Positions 26,670 to 38,427 of a stretch of DNA of 64,000 nt are shown piece by piece (position 1 is the stretch's first letter; each line of letters opens with the position of its first letter). The stretch is taken from positions 434,001 through 498,000 of the forward strand of contig QNGA01000002.1 in the NCBI GenBank assembly GCA_003298465.1, given 5' to 3'. The DNA comes from a halophilic archaeon. Lineage in GTDB: Archaea > Halobacteriota > Halobacteria > Halobacteriales > Haladaptataceae. Made by a program: the position numbers and the translations under genes. The notes under the pieces are model-generated. The model saw nothing but the letters and a program-made list of their open reading frames with translations, searched no databases and was not told where the DNA came from.

Positions 26670-28250
26670 TCATGCTGACCAGTCGTTAGCCCACAACCTG
26701 AGACCATCGGAACCATCGTTCCTGATACCGCCGTCGATAGTGCTTTTCTTGACGTACACGTGATCGCCGCCCTCCTCGAGAAGAACACCTTCCCGTCCGT
26801 TAACAGAGTCAGCGTAATGCCGCTCTATCACCGTCTCGTCGCCGTAGTTGATGATCGGATACCCACCACTGATACATCGCCCCTGGTAAATCAGACAGTC
26901 GTTTGCGTGGATCTCGATGGCCCGACGGCGGTCTGACCCCGTCTGGTTGATGTAGTTCCAGCGGAACTCGCAATCGTCTCTATCAGTTCGAACGGCTGCT
27001 CGTGCACTTTCGTGACCACCCCACCCAACGAACCTGTTCCCTACTGTCTTCACTTGGTTCGCACCGTCCCTGATCCAGAGGTTATACCCTCCCGACCCGT
27101 TATGCCTGAAGACGTTGTCGAGGACACGCGCTCGCTTTGTATCGCCGCTGATTCGAAGACCGTGGACGACATCGCTACCGCCTGTCCGAATTTCGCTATC
27201 TTCGAGGAGGAACGCACCGACGTCAAACGTCTTGACAGCGGCACCGTTTGGATCAGGCGCTCGAATGTTGCATCGCTTGACGCGAATGTAATTGCTGTTC
27301 TCCGCCCTGATAGCGTGCTGTTTCCCCCACCCGCGACCGTCGTTCACGACGATCTCCGCGTCTCGGACAACGCTGTTCTGGCCACCGATACGAACGCTGG
27401 CAGTCTGGCTGTTTCTGTAGGTGCCACCATCGACGATGATCTGCCCTGAACCGTTAGCAGCGTACAACCCATTGTCCGGGAAGTCCCCGAGTTCACAGTC
27501 CTCGAAGAGCATCCTGCCCGTATTAGAGTTCGAGAGAATCCCCGTTGGACCGCGCCAGAGCCGGTCCGCCGGTGAGTTCGACGTCCACGTCGCCCCATCA
27601 GGCGCGGTAAAATTCCGCACGCGCCCGCTTCCAGCAGGGTCCGTCATCACGAACCGTCCAGGCCCCCACGCGCCACTGTCATGACGACCCTGAACGTGAA
27701 CGTTATCGACGAACATATCGTCACTAATAGCTGCATCGAGCACTCGAACACCGGTGTCGTCGGCAGTCATATCGACGTGGATGTTCTTGAAGAGAAGCTC
27801 ACGACCAGGGCTGTAAGAAATACCGAGCCGGAACAGCTTGTGATTCCAATCGCCGCCACCGTCGAAATCGTGGTAGTCATCGGGAACGAGCGTGACGTCC
27901 CATTTTCCGATGATACCGAAGTTATCGAAACCAGTGAACCGGAACTGACGATTCATCCGATAGCGTCCCGGTGGGAACACCAGTATCGTGTCGTCGCCGG
28001 CGTACTCCTCCAATTGAGGGTTGATAGGCTCGTTTCCGTTTGGATCTGCCCCCGCGTCATCAACCATGTTCACGACGGTTCCATAGTCGTCGAGATGGGG
28101 GCTCGACCACTCGGCGCTCGCTTTACCGGTTATACCACGTGAAGCGGCACCGCACAGCCCGGCGGCACTGATCCCCTTGAGGAATGTCCGCCTCGACTGG
28201 CTGGTTCGATCGTTACCATCCGTTGGTATGTGTTCAGTTTGTTCTTTCAT
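26670..28250 (-). CDS. Tat-exported right-handed beta-helix protein
   Basis: 526 aa. Twin-Arg signal SQSRRTFLKGISAAGLCGAA is followed by a region resembling pectate-lyase superfamily entries (VNMVDDAGADPNG, TILVFPPGRYRMNRQFRFTG) and then many short beta-helix coils of the form 'DNVFRHNGSGGYNLWIRDGA'. Likely a secreted polysaccharide-binding or -degrading protein. The asparagine/glycine turns are clear, but no lyase catalytic set can be assigned. It lies convergent to the DUF7344 gene and next to a TnpB-like remnant. Confidence 0.78.
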   Translation of the reverse strand: MKEQTEHIPTDGNDRTSQSRRTFLKGISAAGLCGAASRGITGKASAEWSSPHLDDYGTVVNMVDDAGADPNGNEPINPQLEEYAGDDTILVFPPGRYRMNRQFRFTGFDNFGIIGKWDVTLVPDDYHDFDGGGDWNHKLFRLGISYSPGRELLFKNIHVDMTADDTGVRVLDAAISDDMFVDNVHVQGRHDSGAWGPGRFVMTDPAGSGRVRNFTAPDGATWTSNSPADRLWRGPTGILSNSNTGRMLFEDCELGDFPDNGLYAANGSGQIIVDGGTYRNSQTASVRIGGQNSVVRDAEIVVNDGRGWGKQHAIRAENSNYIRVKRCNIRAPDPNGAAVKTFDVGAFLLEDSEIRTGGSDVVHGLRISGDTKRARVLDNVFRHNGSGGYNLWIRDGANQVKTVGNRFVGWGGHESARAAVRTDRDDCEFRWNYINQTGSDRRRAIEIHANDCLIYQGRCISGGYPIINYGDETVIERHYADSVNGREGVLLEEGGDHVYVKKSTIDGGIRNDGSDGLRLWANDWSA

Positions 28251-28684
28251 GTCGGCAGTTCGGCACTCAAAACCACTCGGAGTTTTCCCGACCGTACGTC
28301 ACTCACAGGAACCCCTCCGTGAAGTGGCTTACATAAACCCGTACTGGATAATTACGAATTAGATTCCGGCTTTAATCAGACGTCGTTTAAATACTGGCTG
28401 TTGACCGCAACGAACGTGTTGGCGGCAGTGACTACCAAGACCTCGTCTCGGACGACTCTCGCTCGGTCGCAGTCGAGTGCCCGTAACAAGGGACGTCCCC
28501 GCTTCAACGAGCGAGCCCCAGCGAGCGAGTAGGCGGGGTGTTTCACCACGCCGTTCGTATCACTCTCCGTGAGTTTCGTGACACCGAAATTCCACCAAAG
28601 GGACATCGATAAATAGTTTGTTTAGATTATAGTGTAGATCATACAACACTCTTATACACAACAGGGACTAAGGGAGTATAGCGA
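28251..28684. other. 434-nt gap holding a transposase remnant and a promoter
   Basis: The gap contains the beta-helix gene promoter side (ATAATTACGAATTAG at about 28348-28362), the TnpB-like 3' remnant described separately, and an AT-rich stretch (28610-28660) that is the likely promoter of the HalOD1 gene. The minus-strand open frame over the remnant is a shadow. Confidence 0.4.
28380..28532 (+). pseudogene. 3' remnant resembling an IS1341-type tnpB
   Basis: In the frame ending with TAG at 28530-28532, the last ~18 codons read SARNKGRPRFNERAPASE, followed by GGCGGGGTGTTTCACC. Haloarchaeal IS200/IS605-group TnpB genes typically end in a similar 'GSPxLxERxxASE' tail followed by a GGCGGGG-type right end. 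Upstream (VTTKTSSRTT) the similarity is weak, and no start, RuvC or zinc motif is left. I read it as the scar of an insertion element. Confidence 0.38.
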
Positions 28685-28960
28685 ATGACCGCAGCAACCG
28701 CCAATACGCAGTTTGACTGTACAGATGGCTCCCGTGTAAGCGTAGCCGTGGTTGAATCACTCGAACAATACAGTGGCATCGACCCTCACGACAGCGAGTT
28801 CAGGCTCTACGATGTTATCGACCCTGACGCGCTCGATAATCTCTTCAACTGCCAACAAACCAGGGGTCTCTCCGTCGACTTCGACGTCGACGACGTCACT
28901 GTCTCCATCTCGCAGACCAACGACGACATCCGGATCGAAGTCACTGACATTCACGAATAG
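28685..28960 (+). CDS. HalOD1 output domain protein
   Basis: 91 aa with the HalOD1 pattern: VSVAVVESLEQYSGIDPHDS, LYDVIDPDALDNLFNCQQTR, then a two-strand end VDDVTVSISQTNDDIRIEV. Paralogue of the protein at 510. A single-domain protein with no neighbour on its strand until the Tct genes 242 nt on. AT-rich sequence 25-60 nt upstream should carry its promoter. Function unknown. Confidence 0.82.
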   Translation: MTAATANTQFDCTDGSRVSVAVVESLEQYSGIDPHDSEFRLYDVIDPDALDNLFNCQQTRGLSVDFDVDDVTVSISQTNDDIRIEVTDIHE

Positions 28961-29202
28961 ACGCCGTCAACTGCCGTTCACGCTGCACATTCAGGGACGC
29001 TAGCAACGCCTTCTGCACGTCCGTGCTGTCGTCCGGGTAGAGTCGTGCGGAACCGCCAATGTCGCGTCGAACGTTGGTAGGAGAGACGACCGTCTCTCGG
29101 GAGATACCACGCATCGATGTCCCCACCGTTTCGTTCTCCCTCGACCTAGCTGTACATATACGAAAAGGTCTTACCCTAATTTGTGTATAGTTATCTATTG
29201 CC

Positions 29203-30243
29203 ATGGTGGGGGAAGATAAAGACACGAACACGATCGAGCGGAGAGCTCTTTTGAAGGCAGTCGGTGCAGGGTCCGCGGTGGGCCTCGCCGGAGTACCTGG
29301 CTACGTCGGGGCGAGACAGCAGGACTTCCCGAGTAGCGACATCGAGATGATAGTTCCGTGGGCCGCGGGCGGTGGCACCGACCGGACCGGCCGGCGACTC
29401 GCGTCACTGGCCGAGAACTACATGGATACCTCGTTCTTCGTCTCGAACGTAACCGGCGGAAGCGGGAGTGCTGGCTTCAGGCGGGCGGCGAACGCCGAAC
29501 CGGACGGCCACACCGTCGGGGTGTTAACGGTCGAGATATGCACTATCTCCCACCTCGGTATCGCCGACCTCACGCCCGATGCGTTCGCCCCGGTCATGCA
29601 GTACAACTTCGACCCGGCGTCGCTGACCGTCCATCAGAACGCGCCGTACAGCACCATCGAGGAGTTCGTCTCCTACGCCGAGAACAACCCCGGCGAGATT
29701 CGCATCTCCAACTCGGGTATCGGAGCGATCTGGCACCTCTCGGCCGCCCAGTTCGCACAGGAGGTTGGCATCGAGGTCGAACACATCGGCTACGACGGCG
29801 GCGCGCCAGCGACGCAGGCGGTCGTCAACGGCGAGGTCGAGGCGACGACTGCCAGTCCGGCAGAGGTCGCCCCGCAGGTTCAGGACGGCCCGCTCAACAT
29901 GCTAGCGGTCTTCGGCGAGGAGCGAAGCGACCTGTTCCCCGACGTACCGACGCTTCAGGAGCGAGACATCGACGTGACCATCGGCGCGTGGCGCGGTCTG
30001 GGCGTCCCCGCTGGAACGCCGGACGAGCGGGTGCAGGCACTCCACGACGCGTACAGGTCGGTCTACGAGTCCGACGAGTTCCAGAACTTCATGAACCAGA
30101 ACGGGTTCGGGTTGGTCTACCGCGGTCCGCAGGAGTACGGCGAGTTCATGCAGAGCGAACTCGACCGGTTCGCCGGCATCGTCAACCAGCTCGGCCTCGG
30201 GCCCGGCGGGGACGACGCGACGACGACGACGACCACGTCGTAA
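29203..30243 (+). CDS. tctC: tripartite tricarboxylate transporter substrate-binding protein
   Basis: 346 aa. N-terminal twin-Arg-like signal (IERRALLKAVGAGSAVGLAG) then the Bug/TctC fold: IEMIVPWAAGGGTDRTGRRL, NVTGGSGSAGFRRAANAEPD, WHLSAAQFAQEVGIEVEHIGY and WRGLGVPAGTPDERV. It ends in a Thr-rich tail. It captures a carboxylate outside the cell and hands it to TctBA. The ligand (citrate, other di/tricarboxylate or an aromatic acid) is not predictable. First gene of tctCBA, 33 nt before tctB. Confidence 0.9.
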   Translation: MVGEDKDTNTIERRALLKAVGAGSAVGLAGVPGYVGARQQDFPSSDIEMIVPWAAGGGTDRTGRRLASLAENYMDTSFFVSNVTGGSGSAGFRRAANAEPDGHTVGVLTVEICTISHLGIADLTPDAFAPVMQYNFDPASLTVHQNAPYSTIEEFVSYAENNPGEIRISNSGIGAIWHLSAAQFAQEVGIEVEHIGYDGGAPATQAVVNGEVEATTASPAEVAPQVQDGPLNMLAVFGEERSDLFPDVPTLQERDIDVTIGAWRGLGVPAGTPDERVQALHDAYRSVYESDEFQNFMNQNGFGLVYRGPQEYGEFMQSELDRFAGIVNQLGLGPGGDDATTTTTTS

Positions 30244-30276
30244 CTCGCCCGTCGGCGGCGGGACGAACCACTCACA

Positions 30277-30780
30277 ATGTCTCTTCGGATACGACACACA
30301 GACAAGGTGGCAGCGGTACTGTTAGTCGGCCTCGCGGTCGGGGTCTTCGTCGCCAGTCGGGACTTCCCGAGCGGGTTCGGCGACTCACCCGGCGCGGCGT
30401 TCTTCCCGCGGCTCATCGTCTCGATAATCGCGCTCCTCGCGGGCGTCCTCTTCGTCTGGAGTGTCGTGTCGAGCGAGAACCGAACGTACGACGTTTCCGC
30501 GACCGACGCGCGACGGTTCGTGGTTCCGGTCGCGCTCCTCGTGGTGTACGTCGCGCTGATGCCGATTCTCGGGTTCGTCATCGACACGGTGGCGTTCCTG
30601 GTCGTGTTGACGCTCTACTCCGGAGTCGAGAGCTACTGGCGGTCGGGAGCACTCGCCGTCGGCCTCAGTCTCGCGCTCCACTACACGTTCGGCGAGTTCC
30701 TGCACATCCCGCTCCCGGAGGGAAGTCTCGTGTCGGTAGCCAGATGGCTCCCGCCGCTCCCGCTAGCGGGGGTCGTGTAG
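30277..30780 (+). CDS. tctB: tripartite tricarboxylate transporter small membrane subunit
   Basis: 167 aa with four predicted transmembrane helices and the TctB N-terminal pattern (DKVAAVLLVGLAVGVFVASR, then GAAFFPRLIVSIIALLAGVL). Low sequence conservation is normal for this subunit; position between tctC and tctA fixes the call. Its TAG is immediately followed by the tctA ATG (30781). Confidence 0.87.
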   Translation: MSLRIRHTDKVAAVLLVGLAVGVFVASRDFPSGFGDSPGAAFFPRLIVSIIALLAGVLFVWSVVSSENRTYDVSATDARRFVVPVALLVVYVALMPILGFVIDTVAFLVVLTLYSGVESYWRSGALAVGLSLALHYTFGEFLHIPLPEGSLVSVARWLPPLPLAGVV

Positions 30781-32277
30781 ATGAGCCTCGTCGGACACCT
30801 GCTTCAGGGTGCCTCGCTCGTCTTCCAACCGTTCGCGCTGACCCTCATCGTTGCCGGAGTCCTCATCGGGATGACGATGGGTTCGCTTCCCGGCATGACC
30901 GCGACGATGACCGTCGCGGTGTTGGTCTCGTTCACGTTCGGGATGGAACCGGCCGAGGGGATGATGCTCCTGCTGGGCATCTACGGCGGGGCGCTCTACG
31001 CGGGTTCGATACCCGCCATCCTCATCAGGACGCCGGGCACGCCGAGCGCAGCCGCCACCGTCTTCGACGGCTTCCCGCTGGCCGAACGCGGGTTCGCGGG
31101 CCGTGCCATAGCCGTCGCCACCGTCGCGTCGTTCGTCGGGGGCGTGGTCAGCGTCGTCCTGCTGACCCTGCTGGCCCCCCAGATTGCCTCGGTCGCCATC
31201 CAGTTCGGTTCCGCCGAGTTCTTCGCGCTGGCGGTGTTCGGGCTGACCATCATCGCCAGCGTCAGCGGCGATTCGCTCGTCAAGGGGCTCATATCGGGGC
31301 TGCTCGGGATGCTCCTGGCGACCGTCGGACTCGACCCGGTCCTCGCGTACCCCCGGTTCTCGTTCGGATTCGAGCCGCTGACCTCGGGGATCCAGTTCAT
31401 CGCGGTGATGATAGGTCTGTTCGGTATCGGCGAGGGTCTGCTCCGATACCAGCGCGGTATCGGTAGTGAAGAGGTCTCGCAGGAGTTGACGAACGTGATT
31501 CCCGACTGGGATGACCTCGCAGCCATCCGAAATGTCACCATCGGATCCAGCGTCGCGGGCGCGTTCATCGGTGCGATTCCGGGAGCGGGCGGCGACATCG
31601 CCTCGTTCGTGACGTACAACGAGGCGAAACGGTGGCTCGGTGATGCGAAGTCGTCGTTCGGCGACGGCGACATCCGCGGGGTCGCGGCGGCCGAGTCGGG
31701 GAACAACGCCAGCACGGGCGGCGCGCTGATTCCGACGCTGACGCTAGGCATCCCCGGCGACTCCGTGACCGCTATCCTCATCGGCGCGCTGATGGTCCAC
31801 GGAATCCGTCCCGGCCCGGGCCTGTTTCAGGACGAACCCGCGCTGGTCTACGCCATCTTCGTCGGTTTCTTCATGGTCTACGTCGTCATCCTCGTCCTCG
31901 GTCTCGTCGGCGCACGCTACTGGGCACGGCTCATCGACTTCCCCGCGAGATACCTCTGGCCCGCCATACTCGTGCTTTCGATAATCGGGTCGCTCGCGCT
32001 CCGCGGGAACCTGCTCGACATGTGGGTGGCCCTCGGTGCGGGCGTTCTCGGCTACGTGATGCGAATCGAAGACTACCCGCTCGCTCCCATGGTGCTCGGC
32101 CTCATTCTCGGCCCGATAGCCGAGGTGAACCTGCGTCGCTCCCTCAAACTCTCTGGCGGGTCGCTCGACATCTTCTACTCGGAACCGCTCACGCTCGGGA
32201 TACTGATTCTCGCCGTCGCGTCGCTGCTCTTCCCGTTCGTGCAAGCGTGGCGGCAACGAAGAGTAGAATCTCCCTGA
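30781..32277 (+). CDS. tctA: tripartite tricarboxylate transporter large permease
   Basis: 498 aa, about twelve membrane helices. Conserved TctA stretches: GMTMGSLPGMTATMTVAVLV near the start, LYAGSIPAILIRTPGTPSAA, GAIPGAGGDIASFVTYNEAK, and AAESGNNASTGGALIPTLTL. These are the two pseudo-repeat glycine/proline-rich loops of the family. It drives secondary (ion-coupled) import with TctC and TctB. It lies directly behind tctB with zero spacing. Confidence 0.93.
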   Translation: MSLVGHLLQGASLVFQPFALTLIVAGVLIGMTMGSLPGMTATMTVAVLVSFTFGMEPAEGMMLLLGIYGGALYAGSIPAILIRTPGTPSAAATVFDGFPLAERGFAGRAIAVATVASFVGGVVSVVLLTLLAPQIASVAIQFGSAEFFALAVFGLTIIASVSGDSLVKGLISGLLGMLLATVGLDPVLAYPRFSFGFEPLTSGIQFIAVMIGLFGIGEGLLRYQRGIGSEEVSQELTNVIPDWDDLAAIRNVTIGSSVAGAFIGAIPGAGGDIASFVTYNEAKRWLGDAKSSFGDGDIRGVAAAESGNNASTGGALIPTLTLGIPGDSVTAILIGALMVHGIRPGPGLFQDEPALVYAIFVGFFMVYVVILVLGLVGARYWARLIDFPARYLWPAILVLSIIGSLALRGNLLDMWVALGAGVLGYVMRIEDYPLAPMVLGLILGPIAEVNLRRSLKLSGGSLDIFYSEPLTLGILILAVASLLFPFVQAWRQRRVESP

Positions 32278-32539
32278 CGACTCGGCCGCGGAAGACCGCT
32301 CTACTCTTCGTCCCCCTCGGCGTTCCAGATCTCGTTCAGTTGGTTGAGGAGTTCGTCCTGCGACCGTCCGGGTCGAAGGCGCTGCCAGATCAAGCCTTCC
32401 TGCTCGAGAGCTTCAACAGGTTGCTGATTCGTCCTGTGCCAGCGGAACGCTCGTCGTCTCCCAGGGACCGGCGAGAATTGTCACCATGTGAACAGGACCA
32501 TCAGCAGCACGTCAACCGGACGCGTTTCACCGCGGCGGC

Positions 32540-33466
32540 TCACCTCGCAGAAGAGCGACGCTCTACGTGACCGACCGTCGCGTCCGGATCGATCTCCGCG
32601 ACGACCGTCTCGCCGTCGTGCTCGAATCGCATTTCGAGTCGGAGCGGGTCCTCCGAGAGGATGGCCGCATCGAACGCGTCCATCTCCCCCCAGACCTGCG
32701 AACCGTGGCGGGCCGAGACGTCGAACCCGTGTTCGGCGAAGAATCCCTTGACCACGGGGTGGAACGTCGCGAGCGTCGCACCGGATACCTCGGCGACGCC
32801 GCCGCAGCGGCGACACTCGAACTCGGCGTGCGACGGCTGCGGGTCGTCCTCGGTGCCTCCGGGAGGGCTGGCGAGTTCTCCGTCCAGTCGTCCCGCACAG
32901 ATGGAACAGAACCCGTCGGTGATTCGGGTCATGAGCTGGTGCCACCAGCGGGCGAACGCGTGTGGCAACTCCTCGCGGTCGAACTGGTCGAGGCTGCCGG
33001 CCGGGAAGGAGAACCTGGCTCCCTTCTCGCAGTCGGTACAGCGGAAGTCCGCTTTCTCGTCGTCGTAGCTGACGACCATCTCGCCGCCACAGAGCAGACA
33101 GTCCCACCCGACCGAGATGGGGTCGACGGTCGCGTTCGTCGTGTAGGTGCCCGCGTACATCGCTCCGACGACCTGCTTGCCGGCGTGGGTCAGCTCGTAA
33201 CCGTCGGATTCGCGGACGAACGCCCCCACCAGTTTACCGAGGTGGTAGTTGAAGTTCCCGCTGTCCGCGACGTCGACGCGCTCGTACAGCTCGGAGAACG
33301 CGAGCGCCTCGTTCGGGGTTTCGCCGAGCGCTCTGAGTATCTCGACGCGCACCCCGCTGGAGAGCAACTCGAAGACCTCGACCGGCGACTGTTTTTCGAC
33401 GACCACGGCCGGGTCGTCGTCGGGAGCCCCGTCGGACATGCGTTCGTCATCGCCGTCGAACGCCAT
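32540..33466 (-). CDS. ArsR-like winged-helix regulator with DUF7351-type zinc-binding C-terminus
   Basis: 308 aa from ATG 33466. The N-terminal wHTH (VEVFELLSSGVRVEILRALG, FSELYERVDVADSGNFNYHL) is followed by a Cys-rich region with paired knuckles CLLCGG, CTDC, CSIC and CRRC, then an effector-like half (ATFHPVVKGFFAEHGFDV). The open frame runs to 33565 with other ATGs, so the start is uncertain. A paralogue is at 39386. It lies divergent from the ABC exporter pair; local control of those genes is plausible. Confidence 0.75.
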   Translation of the reverse strand: MAFDGDDERMSDGAPDDDPAVVVEKQSPVEVFELLSSGVRVEILRALGETPNEALAFSELYERVDVADSGNFNYHLGKLVGAFVRESDGYELTHAGKQVVGAMYAGTYTTNATVDPISVGWDCLLCGGEMVVSYDDEKADFRCTDCEKGARFSFPAGSLDQFDREELPHAFARWWHQLMTRITDGFCSICAGRLDGELASPPGGTEDDPQPSHAEFECRRCGGVAEVSGATLATFHPVVKGFFAEHGFDVSARHGSQVWGEMDAFDAAILSEDPLRLEMRFEHDGETVVAEIDPDATVGHVERRSSAR

Positions 33467-33608
33467 TTCGCTTGCGATGCGCTCCGACCCGAGCAGGCGA
33501 GCATTGGCGCACCCACCTATTGTCATGCTCCCAACAGTAACCGGCTGCTGATTACACTTATGCAACGTCGCTCCCGCAATCGAATACGATGGCAGACACG
33601 TACGCCGT

Positions 33609-33622
33609 TCGAACCGGTTCGA
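33609..33622. promoter_or_regulatory. 14-bp perfect palindrome upstream of the ABC exporter pair
   Basis: TCGAACCGGTTCGA is self-complementary. It lies in the divergent gap between the ArsR-like regulator and the ABC genes, 95 nt before the first ABC start. It could be an operator for that regulator; nothing else supports this. Confidence 0.3.
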
Positions 33623-33716
33623 GCGGCGACCGACGACGGGACGTACCGCGACGGGTGTAGGACGAAGCCGCTACCCCGACGAGAATTTCCGACGCGAATC
33701 CGACACAGCTCGCTCC

Positions 33717-35572
33717 ATGCAAACGCCACAGACGTCGATCAACTATCTCCTGCATCGGTTCGCCAGACGACGCTGGGGGAGGTTCGCCGAGGGGCTCTGC
33801 TTTCTCCTCCTCGCACTGTTCCTCCAGCGCATCCCCGCCCTCTTCATCGGGGTCGCCCTCGACGCGCTCCTCCTGGAGAGCCGGGCGTTCACGTTGCCAC
33901 TGCTCCCCGCCGGCTGGATTCCGACGACGACGAACGGACAGGCCCTCCTGACGGTCGGCGTGCTCGGAGCCGCGATCGTCGCCGAGAGCGCGTCGAAGTG
34001 GTACGGTCAACTCGTCTACGAGGAGGCGGCCCTCCGGACGCTCCACGAGATACGGACCACCACCTACGACACCGCCACGTCGCTCTCGATGCGCTTCCAC
34101 GACACCAGCGAGGGTGGCGACATGCTGAGTGTCCTGAACGACGACGTCGACAACCTCGGCGACCTCTTCGACGGCGCACGCGACGGCGTCCTCTACGGCG
34201 GTGACATCCTCAGCGCGTTCGCCTTCATGCTCCTGCTGAACTGGAACCTCGCGCTCATCGTCGCCGCATTACCGCTGCTGATCGTGGCGACGGGTCGCGT
34301 GTACGCCGCGCTGCTGGAACCCAGGTTCGACGCCATCCGGGAGGGCGTCGGGGCCATGAACGTCCGCCTCCGCGACGCTATCGAGGGGTTGGACACCGTC
34401 AAGGCCTTCACGCAAGAGGCGCGAGAGCGCGCCCGCGTTGCGGACGCGTCCACCGAGTACAAGCGGTCGAAGTGGTCGGCGATCCGCCTCCGCGCCGTCT
34501 ACAATCGGGTCTCGTGGCTCATCGCCGCCGTCGGCATCTGGGGACTGTTCCTGCTGGGCGGGTACTGGATCATCGCGGGACCGCCACTGTGGTTCACCCA
34601 GGCGCTGTCCGCCGGCACGCTACTGACGTTCATCATGTACACGTTCTCCTTCCTGGACCCGACGCGGCGCCTCGCGGTCGACGTTATCAACAAGTTCGAG
34701 AGCGCGCAGGCGTCGAGCAAGCGAGTCGTCTCGCTCCTCCAGAGCGGTGACCGGATCGAGGAACGCGACGACGCTCCCGACCTGAGCGTGACCGAGGGCC
34801 GCGTCGAGTACGACGGCGTCTCCTTCTCGTACCCGACGGCCGAGGAGCAGACGCTCGACGACGTTTCCTTCGCCACCGACTCCGGCGAGTTCGTCGGCGT
34901 CGTCGGTTCGACCGGGGCGGGGAAGTCCACGCTGACGAAGCTCCTCTTCCGGTTCTACGACCCCGACTCGGGCACCGTCAGGATCGACGAGCAGGACGTC
35001 AGCACCGTCGACGTCGAGAGCCTCAGGGAACAGATCGGGTACGTCAGCCAGGAGCCGTTCCTCTTCCACGGTACGGTCCGGGAGAACATCGCGTACGCGG
35101 CCCCGGAGGCGACGCGGGAGGACGTCGTGACCGCCGCAAAGCAGGCGGGCGCGCACGAGTTCGTCCGCGAACTGGACGACGGGTACGAAACCGCCATCGG
35201 CGAGCGGGGAGCGACGCTTTCGGGGGGCCAGCGCCAGCGCGTCGCCATCGCGCGCGCCGTCCTCCCCGACCCCCCGATTCTCGTCTTCGACGAGGCCACC
35301 AGCCACGTCGACAACGAGACCGAGGTCGACATCCAGCGGAGCCTGCGCGAGATGTCGGGCGACAAGACGGTGTTCGCGATCGCCCATCGGCTCTCGACGG
35401 TTCGAAGTGCCGACCGCATCCTGGTGATGGACGACGGACGACTCGCGGAGGAGGGTACGCACGAGGAACTCCTCGAAGAGGACGGAGCGTACGCCACGCT
35501 CTGGCGCATCCAGACCGGCGAGATCGCCGTCGCGGACGAGACGGTCGGTCGCGCCGAGGGCGAGGTGGCCGA

Positions 35573-35576
<4 letters not shown>
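33717..35576 (+). CDS. ABC exporter-fold half-transporter (first of a pair)
   Basis: 619 aa: six-helix membrane domain (about 1-330) fused to an ATPase (about 360-600). Walker A GSTGAGKST, Q-loop YVSQEPFLF, signature LSGGQ, Walker B ILVFDEATSHVD with the catalytic Glu, and an H-loop AHRLST are all intact. It overlaps its partner by ATGA at 35573-35576, so the two form a heterodimer. Type IV ABC pairs of this layout export lipids or drugs; some (IrtAB, YbtPQ) import iron-siderophores. The siderophore operon lies 5 kb downstream, but there is no iron box here, so the substrate is open. Confidence 0.85.
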
Positions 35577-37465
<1,889 letters not shown>

Positions 37466-37614
37466 GGCCGGGACCGGACGAGCGGTGCCGTACCGACCCG
37501 GGTCGGCGCGCTCGTCGATGGCGTCGTCGGGCGGCCGGACCGTCGCAACCGAACGTCCACGACCGACACCTGCGAACGAAACCCCCCGGATGCGACGAGC
37601 ACAGCGCAATCCGA

Positions 37615-38346
37615 CTATCGGAACTGCATGCCGCCGTTCACGTTCACGATTTCGCCGTGGACGAAGTCGTTCTCCAGTACGTACTCGACGGTGTGTGCGA
37701 TCGCTTCCGGGTCGCAGGCGTAGGTCGGAAGGTGGGTGTCGACGTTCTCGTGGCCCCGGAAGTCGATATCCTCCAGATGAGAGACGATGTCGTCGTTCAG
37801 GTCCGTCTCCACCGGCCCGGGCGCGATGGCGTTCACCTGAACGCCGTCGGGACCGAGCTCCCGGGCCAACGAGCGGGTGAGGCCGTGGAGTCCGGCTTTG
37901 CTCGCCGCGTAGCTCGCGTCGACGGTTCCGCCCGTCCCGCCGATGCTGGAGACGTTGACGACGTCCCCGCCCGGGGATAGATGCGGAATCGCCGCTCGTG
38001 CCGTGTAGAACGCGCCGCCGAGATTCGTCTCCATCACGTCCTGCCACTGCTCGTCGGTAATCTCGGTCGCCCTGCTCGGACGGACGATTCCCGCGTTGTT
38101 GACGACGGCGTCGAGTCCGTCGAACGTCCGGACGACGTCGTCGACCATGCTCGTCACCGCGTCGGAGTCGCGGACGTCGGCCCGGAAGGCGCTGGCAGTC
38201 GCTCCCTTCGCTTCCGCCTCCCGGACGACCGCTCGGGCGGCGTCGGCGGACCGGAAGTAGTTGACGGCGACGTCGTTCGTTTCCGCGAGCCGCAACGCGA
38301 TGGCTCGGCCGATTCCCCTGCTCGCGCCGGTCACGAGTACTGTCAT
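37615..38346 (-). CDS. SDR family oxidoreductase (FabG-like)
   Basis: 243 aa, classical short-chain dehydrogenase. Cofactor motif VTGASRGIGRA (TGxxxGxG) at the N-terminus, NNAG at about residue 88, catalytic Ser in NVSSIGGTGG, and the YAASK Tyr/Lys pair. NAD(P)-dependent reduction or oxidation of an unknown alcohol/ketone. A FabG-like acyl reductase is only one option, since haloarchaea do not rely on bacterial fatty-acid synthesis. Single gene between the ABC pair and the arylamine N-acetyltransferase. Confidence 0.85.
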   Translation of the reverse strand: MTVLVTGASRGIGRAIALRLAETNDVAVNYFRSADAARAVVREAEAKGATASAFRADVRDSDAVTSMVDDVVRTFDGLDAVVNNAGIVRPSRATEITDEQWQDVMETNLGGAFYTARAAIPHLSPGGDVVNVSSIGGTGGTVDASYAASKAGLHGLTRSLARELGPDGVQVNAIAPGPVETDLNDDIVSHLEDIDFRGHENVDTHLPTYACDPEAIAHTVEYVLENDFVHGEIVNVNGGMQFR

Positions 38347-38427
38347 GGCATTACCGATTCGTACTACCGACTGATACCTGTGGCGAACGACGAGGGAGCT
38401 GGCCGAAGGGACGAAACGGACCCGGTC

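Noticed and set aside
28941..29231. 96-codon minus-strand frame between HalOD1 and tctC (ends ...LNVQRERQLTASIRECQ)
   Set aside because: It overlaps the HalOD1 3' end and the tctC 5' end, and I recognise no family. It could be a remnant of a regulator, but I cannot support it.
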